NCBI GenBank assembly: GCA_950097145.1
Contig: CATNCF010000013.1
Span: 1 to 64,000, forward strand
Reading direction: 5' to 3'
Origin: an uncultured Lachnospiraceae bacterium
Lineage (GTDB): Bacteria; Bacillota; Clostridia; Lachnospirales; Lachnospiraceae
Length of the DNA stretch: 64,000 bases
The notes below the pieces were generated by a model that was not told the origin of the DNA, did no database searches, and was given only the letters and a program-made list of their open reading frames with translations. Numbering within the stretch: position 1 is the first letter of the stretch; every line of letters begins with the position of its first letter. Below, piece by piece: positions 16,401-23,624 of this stretch. A program made the translations under genes and the position numbers.

Positions 16401-16801
16401 CCTTCCTCTTTCTCAGTTTTCCCACCCTTTTTGTTCTCTGGTTTCTGCGCGCTTCCTGTAGTATCCTCAGAACTTAATTCTCTTCGTCCCAATTTTTCCT
16501 GAACCGTCTTTTTCCTTTTTAAGACTTCCCCTTCTATATCTGCTTCTTTTATTTCCTCCTTCCCATGCCTGCTTTCTATTCTTTCTCTTCCCTCATAAGT
16601 ATTTCTTTGCACCCTCTCTTCTGGTTCTGTCTCCTCCTTTTTGGGTACTTCTGATTCCTTTTCCTCTTTTTTTGCCTCTGCTTCTTTCTGATCTTCCAGG
16701 CCCCCTGCTTCGAAATAACGTTCCGGCTGTGCCTGCTCTGTAACAGGAAGCCCTGCCGCAAAAAGTATGAAGGACAACACGATATTCAAAATAAGCTTCA
16801 T
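13415..16801 (-). CDS. Large secreted InlB-repeat (Flg_new) surface protein of the pilus operon
   Basis: The 1128-aa exported protein has a signal peptide (about residues 1-24), a long Lys/Glu-rich low-complexity region (about 30-150), and a beta-rich body. It includes a Listeria-Bacteroides (Flg_new/InlB B) repeat with KANGGEGTIKDQKAVYDKS, AGWNTKKDGSGTGYELDE and VTLYAQWEPN near residues 350-430, and two DUF5011/Ig-like domains near 850-1070 (TPGDKLEFYEG..., FTITYQVTDSYQKTAFKEV). AAGGGGG precedes the ATG at 16801. It is the last gene of the Flp/Tad-type cluster, and its upstream neighbour also carries an InlB repeat, so it is a good candidate for a pilus-tip or pilus-dependent adhesin. No LPXTG motif or C-terminal anchor is visible. 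Confidence 0.8.
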   Translation of the reverse strand: MKLILNIVLSFILFAAGLPVTEQAQPERYFEAGGLEDQKEAEAKKEEKESEVPKKEETEPEERVQRNTYEGRERIESRHGKEEIKEADIEGEVLKRKKTVQEKLGRRELSSEDTTGSAQKPENKKGGKTEKEEGKQEEETAPMLEAGRQERAEDAKLTQLDQNDFNKILFLLDDETLEKKKKTGYTLTVSQRVACNHNVSEINGSIKCSPAAIPLNPTKSELLNHVTLTGVLKKKKFTKSVEKYDAGGTNNTVSHLRLNVKVDAPGIKERVAAEPYVCTGDGYAGYAYFEQHYTYCPNTEKYYPMASSHVWLGCTRNGGEIGENEFHFKSYKHEFNVYRYVPNKYQISYKANGGEGTIKDQKAVYDKSLVLNNGEKFSRTGYRLAGWNTKKDGSGTGYELDEMVKNLTAVNEGMVTLYAQWEPNVYTVTLDREFTGAGEPGTKKLYKKYETGIFFDSLCSREVGADKIAVPQKTGYQFKGFYDARTGGRQMVNAKGELTKEGKAAKNELGDETWYACYDYLIGCEDYADIPCDVQKTEGDIREELGLRLTYDSDAKKVVVYTGKAECSISLTGKVSGTIIGKFQSSVKAGSASGTTGEKLSADLYLTVLDGTAYQLKATRNGQIFCNRLVYFKNGRFRTLVKLGVQKAKGAAKGSSLKGSHWNQGDSPYDLYQYYDCSELNDIKEPGMVQRYFHYKDVNMAYSGNGATSGSNLLENDVSLENFYQFQENSFVREERKKKYTRDKKEYECKVRYSFQGWQMGQNVLFRDKQQEQASAVYRMAEQAGAVLSHTAEEISTYQIIGPASSKVHSPEYINFLAIWDAFPTIVVTPGDKLEFYEGEKVTKEMIIRHLTAHDEEDNGNSSANDQDLNDKLRIVKISYPKSKNHSQSAYEKTYEKDVPSGFLLDTYYLKLEKNETVDVLVTFAVTDSAGNTTEEEVSVKVKYNNYPKINSENVFYYLKEEANRGEITAEALIQRASAKDQEDGDITEKLVLKEFDPQTIKMQTEVKGEFTITYQVTDSYQKTAFKEVKLVVWDDDGASAEMPRTYVRYISDKYLDTLEENSVWRKPENLAYLKNVLRNKTPVETWIFTHEDVLAVQNWITQGGDGRWKIGKEANQKFLEKFSRCRQ

Positions 16802-16848
16802 TTTTCCCCCTTCTTTCAAAAATAGTATCTTGTTCTATCTAAAAGCCG

Positions 16849-17436
16849 CTAATGAAATACAGCCAAAAACATGGTATCTTTTACCACAGTCATATCCTTT
16901 GTCATCATGTTCTGACTGCCTGCTTCTTTCCACCCCTGAAATATAAAACCATGTTTCTCAGGGTCCGGCGGAAGCACCAGGGAACCTCCCCGGTATATGG
17001 AATATTTTTCATGAACAATTCCGTCCACCAGAAACTCCACCATACAATAACCTGCTTTTTCAGAATACTCTTCCAGTATCACAGTTTTCCGGCAAACAGC
17101 ATGTTTCTTGGTCCCCTTGACAGTCTGATACCGTTCTGTAACTTCCACATCCAATACGCCTTTTTGGGTATCTGCAGTTAATATTTTCACTTCAAGCTGA
17201 CTGTCTGATGAAATATGCATCAGCAATGACTGCTGAAAATCCGCAATCAGTTCTCCTGGTTCTTCCACTTCATAGCCTCCATCCTGTTTCAACTGTTCCA
17301 GAGTCTGCTCCACAGCCGTATTTAACGCTTTATCCATTTCATTCTCTCTGACATCCTGACCGCTGATAATCATTGTCCCCGCAATTACAAGAACCGCCAT
17401 AACCAGCAGCGCTGCACCATAAATTGTATACTTCAT
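16849..17436 (-). CDS. Membrane-anchored pilus-locus protein with a C-terminal InlB-type repeat
   Basis: The 195-aa protein has an N-terminal membrane segment (residues 4-24, TIYGAALLVMAVLVIAGTMII) and an extracytoplasmic part. The last 50 residues form one Flg_new/InlB repeat (YSIYRGGSLVLPPDPEKHGF, FQGWKEAGSQNMMTKDMTVV, MFLAVF), the same repeat type as in the 1128-aa protein downstream. A single N-terminal membrane helix followed by a helical stalk resembles TadE/TadF pseudopilins, though no signature is certain. It lies in the middle of the operon and is probably a minor pilin or assembly partner of the large surface protein. Confidence 0.7.
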   Translation of the reverse strand: MKYTIYGAALLVMAVLVIAGTMIISGQDVRENEMDKALNTAVEQTLEQLKQDGGYEVEEPGELIADFQQSLLMHISSDSQLEVKILTADTQKGVLDVEVTERYQTVKGTKKHAVCRKTVILEEYSEKAGYCMVEFLVDGIVHEKYSIYRGGSLVLPPDPEKHGFIFQGWKEAGSQNMMTKDMTVVKDTMFLAVFH

Positions 17437-17456
17437 GGCTCCTCCTTTCCCACTGT

Positions 17457-17927
17457 TTACCCCTGCCTGTTATCCACAAGGATGGAAATTTCTTCGGTAC
17501 TGGTTTTCCGTTCTCTATCCATTGCTTTTAGAAAAAAAGTGTACACGCCTCTCTGACTGAATACAGCCTGGCCGCCGGCTTTTTGATAGCAGTTTAAGAC
17601 ACTGTTCCCATTTTGATCTTTGATATCTAAAACGGTAACCGGAACCTTGCCTCCATCTTCATCCACTGCAGAAAATAATTGGGAAACTGCTATAGACTGT
17701 CCTGTATTCCACACCTTGTCCCCAATACACTGGATCACGGGTTCTTTCCTGCCGCACACTTCCTGTACTGCTTTGGTATCTGCCATGTGAGAAAAATCTT
17801 CGCCCTTCACATTCATTCTTTTTCCTATGCTGCCCAGCAGCGCTGCACCAATCAGAATCGCCATCACTCCTGCAAACACAATACCCGGAAGAATCATATC
17901 GGATACTGTCTCATAAACTTTTTTCAT
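17457..17927 (-). CDS. Pilus-locus membrane protein (156 aa)
   Basis: The product has an N-terminal membrane segment (about residues 13-33, MILPGIVFAGVMAILIGAALL) and an extracytoplasmic domain of about 120 residues with two cysteines near the start (QEVCGRKEPVIQC) and a beta-rich C-terminus (VFSQRGVYTFFLKAMDRERK) resembling an Ig-like fold. The GGAGG ribosome binding site overlaps the stop region of the 46-aa Flp-like gene, so the two are closely coupled. Probably a minor pilin-like component; family not firmly recognised. Confidence 0.65.
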   Translation of the reverse strand: MKKVYETVSDMILPGIVFAGVMAILIGAALLGSIGKRMNVKGEDFSHMADTKAVQEVCGRKEPVIQCIGDKVWNTGQSIAVSQLFSAVDEDGGKVPVTVLDIKDQNGNSVLNCYQKAGGQAVFSQRGVYTFFLKAMDRERKTSTEEISILVDNRQG

Positions 17928-17935
17928 AGCGCCTC

Positions 17936-18076
17936 CTAACAGATGCTTTGGGAAAACAATAAAATTGCTTCAAATGCCTTGCCTTGGGTCAAAAAAGCTG
18001 TCGCAAATCCTATTAATAGCACAGAGCTTGCCGCTGCGAGCGCTACATTTCCATATTCTTCAAATATCTGCCTCAT
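17936..18076 (-). CDS. Flp-like small hydrophobic peptide (46 aa)
   Basis: This short gene starts MRQIFEEYGNVALAAASS and continues with a hydrophobic helix (VLLIGFATAFL). The pattern 'acidic EEYG then alanine-rich hydrophobic helix' is shared with the 53-aa peptide that begins the operon and resembles Flp-type pilins, although it lacks a clear prepilin cleavage motif. AGGAGG lies upstream; a nearer ATG is rejected because it meets a stop after two codons. Its stop overlaps the ribosome binding site of the 156-aa gene. Confidence 0.65.
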   Translation of the reverse strand: MRQIFEEYGNVALAAASSVLLIGFATAFLTQGKAFEAILLFSQSIC

Positions 18077-18129
18077 ATCATATTCCTCCTGTTTTCTTTT
18101 ATTTTTTCTCATGCAGCTTGAATACTGCC

Positions 18130-18234
18130 TTATGTCAGCAGCCGTTCCAGCAGATATACAAAAATTCCCAGCATACCGCCTCCTGCGATTGTATAAATAA
18201 CGGCCCCTCCAAATTCTTCTATCACTTGTTTCAA
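18130..18234 (-). CDS. Small membrane peptide in the pilus operon (34 aa, TTG start)
   Basis: The frame, read from a TTG at 18234, gives LKQVIEEFGGAVIYTIAGGG followed by a hydrophobic helix and ERLLT. An AGGA motif lies upstream. The acidic EEFG followed by a glycine-rich hydrophobic segment echoes the two Flp-like peptides of the operon. It fits exactly between its neighbours (17 bases after the preceding stop), which supports a genuine gene despite the unusual start; an alternative GTG start lies three codons inside. Confidence 0.5.
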   Translation of the reverse strand: MKQVIEEFGGAVIYTIAGGGMLGIFVYLLERLLT

Positions 18235-18251
18235 TCTAATTTCCTGCCTTT

Positions 18252-18587
18252 CTATTTCGCAAATCCCCTCACCTGGCGGTCCGTTATCAGATTTAGTACT
18301 GGAATTGCATATTCATAATCTAAAATAACTTCCGCCCGTTTCGTATGTCCCTGGGCATCATATGACATAGTCCTTACCCGAAGTTCATACCCGTCGTCCT
18401 GTGCCTGCTGCTTACAGGCTTCCAGAACGCCTTCATTAAAATTGCTGCATTCTATCTCACTAATCACATCCGTATGGTAATTCCTGGCATTAGCAGACTG
18501 AATTCCCGCTGTCACTACACCAATTCCCACCATTCCCGTAACCATTAGGAAAAACATCCCCAGATATGTCTTAATTACCTGACCCAT
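18252..18587 (-). CDS. Pilus-locus membrane protein (111 aa)
   Basis: The product has a membrane segment near the N-terminus (LGMFFLMVTGMVGIGVVTAGI) followed by an extracytoplasmic domain with two cysteines (IECSNFNEGVLEACKQQAQD) and a mixed alpha/beta end (ILDYEYAIPVLNLITDRQV). The ATG at 18587 follows GAGGAGAGG; an upstream in-frame ATG at 18608 overlaps that site. The shape suits a TadE-like pseudopilin or a minor pilin. Family not certain; operon position between TadB/C-like and Flp-like genes supports a role in the same machine. Confidence 0.65.
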   Translation of the reverse strand: MGQVIKTYLGMFFLMVTGMVGIGVVTAGIQSANARNYHTDVISEIECSNFNEGVLEACKQQAQDDGYELRVRTMSYDAQGHTKRAEVILDYEYAIPVLNLITDRQVRGFAK

Positions 18588-18628
18588 TTTTTCCTCTCCT
18601 CTCTTCAAATCCCATTGAAAAAAGCCTT

Positions 18629-20152
18629 CTATAACTTCATCTGTCCTAAAAACACCAGCATAAATACCACCATATTTACCATGGTCTGAAAGGATACTGT
18701 CACCTGAGGAAGATAAAAAATTCCATTCATTCCGGCAAGGCTTTTTTCATTGGTTAATTTTTCTGACTTATCCATCATCTTACTGTTGCGCTGCAGCAAT
18801 ATTCGGATCTGTGACTGGGCATCCCCGCTGCCAGATTCAGATATTGCATAGAGCATTTTCATAGAGGATAATACCGACGACAACCGAAACATTCCAAGAA
18901 ATTCCAGATATGGTTCCAAGGCATCCGGCGTCCGTTTCAGACTGTCTGAAAGCCTCTGCAGATCCGTTTTTAAAACAGCCGGAGCCGTTTCTATGGTTTT
19001 CTCAATGGAAACCTGAACATTATTTCCCTGCAAAAGCAGAGCCATCTCCATAAGCCATGCCGGAAAAACCCGGTTAATTTCCCTCACCACCCGGTCATAA
19101 GCAAGCCGGTATCCAATCTTATGCTGATTGATGAAAAAAATGGCTAATGCCGCCAGAAGGAGCGCTCCAAAAAGATGTCCCAGCATTCCCACAAAAACTG
19201 CAGTAAAAAGCACAATAGCGCCTAAAACCAGGCTGGTTTTTGCTTCCTTTTTTTTATCAAATTCTGATACCATCTGAAAATATTCAGACATCTTATCCTC
19301 TTGGGCATCTACTGGCTTAATCCAGCTTTGGGAAATCTGGCGGTTTGCTTTCCTTAGAATCACAAGATTTAAAATCAGGTACAATGTTGTGGTGATCTGT
19401 GTGACAGGATGATAGACAATGGTATACCTTGACGGCATAGAACGGTAGACGCAATGGAAAATAACAGCGAGCAGTATGGTAACGATAAGTGAGAAAATTA
19501 CCTTCATGCGGGCTGCCTTTTTATCTTCCTGCAGCAGCATTACATTGTCTGCCCACACTGCTTTATCTCTTAGCAGCAGATCAATTCCCTCCCCGCACGA
19601 TCCGCCGTTGCTCTCCACGGTACATAAATATTCATGAATGGCTGGAAGACGGCTGGCTGGATATGCTTCTTCCACAAATCCCAGCGCCTCCCGGTATAGA
19701 TCTTTCTCATAACTTCCCTGTTCAATATATGCAATGGCTTCTCCCAGGACCTGGCGCATCCTTCCTTCTGCAAATAGAGTACGTGTATCTTTCAGGGAAA
19801 GGAAAATCTTCTGGTTCAAACGGAAGGAATAGAGAATCTGATCCATATAATCTGATACGTCCAGAAACTGCTTATGTTCATACATTTGCTTGTACCCGTC
19901 CAAAATAAGAAACGGCAGTACTGCCATACATGCAAGAGCTACCAGAACAATCAGATACCAGTGAAGACAAAACAGCAGGCCGCACCCTATTGCTGTTCCT
20001 GCGGCCATTGCCAGAAATAAACTGTATTTCCCCATGGAAAAACTATAACCATAACTGTCAATCTCTTTCTGCAGATTTCCTGGATAGAACAGTTCAAATC
20101 TGCTCTTTTTCCCGGATTTTTCTATGTTCTTTCGATCCTTTGCGTTCTTCAT
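18629..20152 (-). CDS. TadB/TadC-like (type II secretion F family) membrane protein
   Basis: The 507-aa polytopic protein has hydrophobic segments near residues 45-85 (SLFLAMAAGTAIGCGLLFCL, WYLIVLVALACMAVLPFLIL), around 215-265, around 305-340, and at the C-terminus. The cytosolic part contains the F-family pattern FPAWLMEMALLLQGNNVQVS...TDLQRLSDSL. Such proteins form the inner-membrane platform on which the secretion ATPase acts. The length suggests a TadB and a TadC moiety in one chain, but this cannot be settled by eye. Its ATG overlaps the stop of the ATPase gene by 4 bases (ATGA), a classical coupled pair. Confidence 0.8.
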   Translation of the reverse strand: MKNAKDRKNIEKSGKKSRFELFYPGNLQKEIDSYGYSFSMGKYSLFLAMAAGTAIGCGLLFCLHWYLIVLVALACMAVLPFLILDGYKQMYEHKQFLDVSDYMDQILYSFRLNQKIFLSLKDTRTLFAEGRMRQVLGEAIAYIEQGSYEKDLYREALGFVEEAYPASRLPAIHEYLCTVESNGGSCGEGIDLLLRDKAVWADNVMLLQEDKKAARMKVIFSLIVTILLAVIFHCVYRSMPSRYTIVYHPVTQITTTLYLILNLVILRKANRQISQSWIKPVDAQEDKMSEYFQMVSEFDKKKEAKTSLVLGAIVLFTAVFVGMLGHLFGALLLAALAIFFINQHKIGYRLAYDRVVREINRVFPAWLMEMALLLQGNNVQVSIEKTIETAPAVLKTDLQRLSDSLKRTPDALEPYLEFLGMFRLSSVLSSMKMLYAISESGSGDAQSQIRILLQRNSKMMDKSEKLTNEKSLAGMNGIFYLPQVTVSFQTMVNMVVFMLVFLGQMKL

Positions 20153-21249
20153 AAAACCTCCTGTTCCTCTTGCCGAAACGACTGTATTAATCCAATATCC
20201 AAAGGTTCATATGCACAAGTCTCCGGACAGTGAAACGGTTCCTGGATTCCCGCCCGGCGCATACGCTTTAAAATATCTGAGGGAATTACATCTGAAATCT
20301 GCCTTCCATCTTCCACCAGCATGTAAATCTCATTTTTCCCAGAAAACCGATCGTAAAAGCACATCTGATCAATATAGCGCTCCAGCATTCCCTGTTCATT
20401 TTCACACTGCCGGATCAGCACTCCAACACTGATAAATTCATAAATATAATTTTCCAGCCGGTCTGCATCTCTGGAACGTCCAATCATATTCATGATGCGA
20501 TCTGGAAGATTTCTGAGATCATCCAGATGAAGGGTAGTAAACCCATAAACTCCGGTGGACCATTGTTCTAAAAGATACTGCACCTCCGTAGATCTTGCTT
20601 CTGATAAAATAATCCACTTAGGATTCTGTCTTAAACACAATTTAATCGCGTCTGTATAGCTTAAATCCTTACTGACCTGCAATTCTACACAGTCATTCTC
20701 AGGATTAATCTCATGAAAATGCATTTCTAAATTATCTTCAATGGTAATGGCGCGCTGCTCCGGCGGTATAAATCGTGAAAAAAATTTTGCACATTCTGTT
20801 TTTCCTACGCCCGGCTCTCCGCAAAAAGCAAAATTCATTTTCGCTTTCACACAATTAATTAAAAGGCTCAGGATTTCCAGGCTGCAGTACTGGCTGTCCA
20901 GCATACTTTCCACCGTATGGCGGACCTTGGGCAGCGATTTCCGGATACAGATGCTCCTGCCGGACACTGCCGCCGACTCATGGATGATACTGATACGCAG
21001 CTCATTGGTTTCTGCCTCCAATACATTATTGGCACGGTTAAAGGGTTTATTAACATGGTTGGCAATCCGATGGGTAAACCTCTCTATAAATTCCTCTGAA
21101 ACAGACACCTGTGCCTGATATCTGCCCCGCTTTAAATCTGCAATCCACAAAGTTTTTCCATTATAATCAATGTCTGTTACATTTTTATCCTGAATATAGG
21201 AATAAAAAGGACCAAATTCTTCCTCTGTTAATTCCCAGTCATATTTCAT
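20149..21249 (-). CDS. CpaF/TadA-family pilus assembly ATPase
   Basis: The 366-aa secretion ATPase powers assembly of Flp/Tad-type pili. It has an N-terminal domain, SGRSICIRKSLPKVRHTVE, Walker A GEPGVGKTE (near residue 168), the acid motif AITIEDNLEMHF, Walker B-like WIILSEARSTE and TTLHLDDL. The ATG at 21249 is preceded by TTGGAGG; a longer frame from 21333 overlaps the stop of the Flp-like gene and adds 28 unconserved residues. No ATP-independent partner or TadZ-like protein is found upstream. It is coupled to the TadB/C-like gene. Confidence 0.88.
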   Translation of the reverse strand: MKYDWELTEEEFGPFYSYIQDKNVTDIDYNGKTLWIADLKRGRYQAQVSVSEEFIERFTHRIANHVNKPFNRANNVLEAETNELRISIIHESAAVSGRSICIRKSLPKVRHTVESMLDSQYCSLEILSLLINCVKAKMNFAFCGEPGVGKTECAKFFSRFIPPEQRAITIEDNLEMHFHEINPENDCVELQVSKDLSYTDAIKLCLRQNPKWIILSEARSTEVQYLLEQWSTGVYGFTTLHLDDLRNLPDRIMNMIGRSRDADRLENYIYEFISVGVLIRQCENEQGMLERYIDQMCFYDRFSGKNEIYMLVEDGRQISDVIPSDILKRMRRAGIQEPFHCPETCAYEPLDIGLIQSFRQEEQEVL

Positions 21250-21332
21250 TGACAACCTCCAATTCATATTAATTTCTGCTATACAGGCTGTCCAGGCAGC
21301 CCAGGCCTTCGGACTGCCCCGCCTGTGTTCCA

Positions 21333-21494
21333 TCAGGGAACTTTCACTTTGCCAAATAAGGTTTTAATTAAGTCTATAAATGCCGTATGAACCGGACCGT
21401 TGCTGGCAAGCAGCAGTCCCGCTATGGCAATGAGTGCAAGAATAGCGACTGCGGTAATAATAATGCCGCTGTACTCTTCAAAAATAACCTTCAT
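21333..21494 (-). CDS. Flp-like pilin peptide (53 aa), first gene of the pilus operon
   Basis: This short gene starts MKVIFEEYSGIIITAVAILA and consists mainly of one hydrophobic helix, ending FGKVKVP. AGGAGGAG precedes the ATG. It resembles Flp pilins in size and in having glutamates before the hydrophobic helix, and is similar in layout to the 46-aa peptide further down the operon. It is the first coding sequence after a promoter and a leader of about 220 bases. Confidence 0.7.
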   Translation of the reverse strand: MKVIFEEYSGIIITAVAILALIAIAGLLLASNGPVHTAFIDLIKTLFGKVKVP

Positions 21495-21718
21495 ACCCGC
21501 TCCTCCTTTCTGCGGAATGGGAACTCATACCCTTCTGCTTATTTTACTCTCATTCATGCACTGGTAATTGGTGAACGTTACAGCCAATTGACTAAGAATT
21601 CTAGGCAGTTCCACGTCTGGAACACAGCTTCCAAAATCCTTATGCAGAACTTAAAAGATTTGTGATACCGGCACAGAGACTGCCGGCGGTTAGAAAATTG
21701 TACGGAAAGAAAATCCGT
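21495..21718 (-). promoter_or_regulatory. Long structured 5' leader of the pilus operon
   Basis: About 224 untranslated bases lie between the predicted transcript start and the first start codon. At least four hairpins can be read on the minus strand: TACGGA/TCCGTA, CCGGCA/TGCCGG, GTTCCA-GACG-TGGAAC and AATTGG/CCAATT. It does not match the consensus of c-di-GMP-I or c-di-GMP-II riboswitches as I know them. A cis-acting regulatory RNA is plausible but unproven. Confidence 0.45.
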
Positions 21719-21724
21719 ATTGGT

Positions 21725-21753
21725 ATTGTATACCCTGTTTTCTGAAAATGCAA
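21725..21753 (-). promoter_or_regulatory. Promoter of the Flp/Tad-like pilus operon
   Basis: On the minus strand TTGCAT and TACAAT are spaced by 17 bases. It is the only good promoter seen upstream of the cluster and points into the long leader. Confidence 0.6.
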
Positions 21754-21782
21754 TTATGCAATTGTCACAAAATTTTTCGTGC

Positions 21783-21828
21783 AAAAAAAGCCCTGCAGAA
21801 TGCAAAACCGCTTTCTGCAAGGCTTTTT
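21783..21828. terminator. Terminator after the Mrp-family gene
   Basis: AAAGCC-CTGCAGAA and TTCTGCA-AGGCTTT form a strong stem flanked by A and T runs on both sides. It terminates the mrp gene and insulates the pilus promoter just downstream. Confidence 0.85.
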
Positions 21829-21863
21829 AATGTCAAAAGAATCTCTCTATACACTGAAAAACT

Positions 21864-22706
21864 TTACAAATTTTCTATTTTTTCTTCAGCATCCTTCAAA
21901 TATGGATTCTCAATCGTATGGAACAGCCCTTCATCTGCCAATGCGGCAAATCCTGGATCCAGAGGCATTTTTCCAAGAACGGGCAGGCCAATTTCTGCCG
22001 CCGCTTCATCAATATGGCTGTCACCAAAAAGTTTAATTTCTTTTCCACAGTCAGGACACTTCAGGAAACTATAATTTTCTACCAGGCCCAATACCGGAAT
22101 ATTCATCATATTTGCCATATTAATCGCTTTCTTAACAATTAACTGCACCAATTCCTGTGGAGATGTTACAATGATAATTCCATCCACCGGCAGAGACTGG
22201 AATACCGTCAGGGGAACATCTCCAGTTCCCGGAGGCATGTCCACAAACAAATAGTCCAGATCTCCCCAGTACACATCATGCCAAAACTGTTTGACTGTAG
22301 AAGCAATCACCGGGCCTCTCCATACCACTGGGGCCTCCTCATCATCCATAAGAAGATTCAAAGACATAATCTTGATGCCGTCAGCCCCTGTGATGGGAAA
22401 CAAACCCATTTCATTTCCCTCTGCTGGACCGTGTACGCCATACATTTTAGGAATCGAAGGACCTGTGATATCTGCGTCCAGGATGCCAGTCTCATATCCC
22501 TTTTTACGCATCGCCCCGGCAAGCGACGCCGTAACAAAAGATTTCCCCACGCCGCCCTTTCCGCTGACTACGCCAATCACCTTTTTCACACTGGAAAAAG
22601 GATTACATTCTTCGATCATGCTTTGGGGCTTTCCCTGGCTGGGACATCCCTCACAACTTTCTCTTCCACAGCTTGAAGCATTACTGCATGTTTCTTTTTC
22701 TGCCAT
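21864..22706 (-). CDS. mrp: Mrp/NBP35-family iron-sulfur carrier ATPase
   Basis: This 280-aa cytosolic P-loop ATPase is of the Mrp/ApbC/NBP35 group, which transfers Fe-S clusters to target proteins. The N-terminus is cysteine-rich (CSNASSCGRESCEGCPSQG), as in Nbp35-type members. Then come the deviant Walker A GKGGVGKSFV, the switch region LDADITGPSIPKMYG, DMPPGTGDVPLTVFQ, and the C-terminal CPDC cluster motif (FLKCPDCGKEI). AAGGAGGG precedes the ATG. It appears monocistronic, closed by a strong terminator. Confidence 0.93.
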   Translation of the reverse strand: MAEKETCSNASSCGRESCEGCPSQGKPQSMIEECNPFSSVKKVIGVVSGKGGVGKSFVTASLAGAMRKKGYETGILDADITGPSIPKMYGVHGPAEGNEMGLFPITGADGIKIMSLNLLMDDEEAPVVWRGPVIASTVKQFWHDVYWGDLDYLFVDMPPGTGDVPLTVFQSLPVDGIIIVTSPQELVQLIVKKAINMANMMNIPVLGLVENYSFLKCPDCGKEIKLFGDSHIDEAAAEIGLPVLGKMPLDPGFAALADEGLFHTIENPYLKDAEEKIENL

Positions 22707-22769
22707 AAAATTCCCTCCTTATCAAGTCTGCCATCACTGACTGACATTCTGCATACGCCAAAAGCGCAA

Positions 22770-22811
22770 GAACCCACTGTATAAACTGTCTTCCAGTTCA
22801 TACAGTGGTTC
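22770..22811 (-). terminator. Terminator of the lipoprotein gene at 22836
   Basis: On the minus strand, GAACCACTGTAT and ATACAGTGGGTTC form a long stem with an AACTG/CAGTT extension around GAAGA. A pyrimidine-rich tail TTGCGCTTTT follows. Confidence 0.7.
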
Positions 22812-22835
22812 CCAATTTCTCACTATTTCATTCTG

Positions 22836-23501
22836 TTACTTTGCATCTGTCACTGCTTCGATATCAAACATCAGACGCTCCAGATTGTATACATCATCTT
22901 CATTTGGAGCATAAACCCGGTTTTTCAGCTCTACATGGACAGTTGTAGACGCCTCGTCTTCATATTCCACACTGCCCAATGATTCCTTGATTGCGTCCTT
23001 GAGCATTTGGTAAGAAGCCTCATTTAATTCCTCATCAGAAGGAACTTCTCCTCCATTGCCCGCCTTCTCTGCCATTTCATCTGAATATGCCTGCAGTGCT
23101 TCGGTATATTTGTCCATAGCTGCTGAGAATATTTTCATCTTCTGGTATTTCACTTCTACTTCGTAAGAACCGTCATCTTTCTTAGTGGCTTCTCCCACCG
23201 TATACTTGACACTCTTATAAATGTCTTTCACTACTGCCTCAAACTCGTTCTTTAACTCATCCGAGAACTGTCCCTGAGCTGTCAGGCTTTTTAACGCTGT
23301 ATCAATACCTGTCTCATAAAGCTCACTTGCTTCTTCTGCGGTTCCAATCTTCTGCTCTACAAATGCTGCTGAATCATTCTTATAAGAATTATCAAGCAAG
23401 GCTTTTATATAGCCGCTGGCATCAAAGCTTCCGCATCCGCCCAATACAGTTGCCATCAACACTGCAGCCAGTAATATGGCCACTTTTCTCATTTTTTTCA
23501 T
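22836..23501 (-). CDS. Lipoprotein, DUF5105-like
   Basis: The 221-aa secreted lipoprotein has signal peptide MKKMRKVAILLAAVLMATVL followed by the lipobox GGC (cysteine 23). The mature part is acidic and helical (LDNSYKNDSAAFVEQKIG, AEEASELYETGIDTAL) with a beta pair in the middle (SYEVEVKYQKMKIF). This pattern, beginning with DASGYIKALLD, is typical of clostridial DUF5105-type lipoproteins of unknown role. AAAGGAG lies upstream. It is a single-gene unit with its own terminator. Confidence 0.75.
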   Translation of the reverse strand: MKKMRKVAILLAAVLMATVLGGCGSFDASGYIKALLDNSYKNDSAAFVEQKIGTAEEASELYETGIDTALKSLTAQGQFSDELKNEFEAVVKDIYKSVKYTVGEATKKDDGSYEVEVKYQKMKIFSAAMDKYTEALQAYSDEMAEKAGNGGEVPSDEELNEASYQMLKDAIKESLGSVEYEDEASTTVHVELKNRVYAPNEDDVYNLERLMFDIEAVTDAK

Positions 23502-23624
23502 AATACCTTACTCCTTTGTAGTATTTTCTTGCAACAGTACAATTATATAATGATCCCTTCTATCCGTCAATATTTTTCTCAAATTTTGTAATATTTTTGT
23601 AATAAACTGGACATACTAAACCCC

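Noticed and set aside
19489-19908. Plus-strand frame of 139 codons within the TadB/C-like gene
   Set aside because: Antisense shadow without a start signal, opposite a gene with clear membrane segments and operon coupling.
21495-21718. c-di-GMP riboswitch before the pilus operon
   Set aside because: Expected by analogy, but the conserved class I and class II core sequences are not found in the leader.
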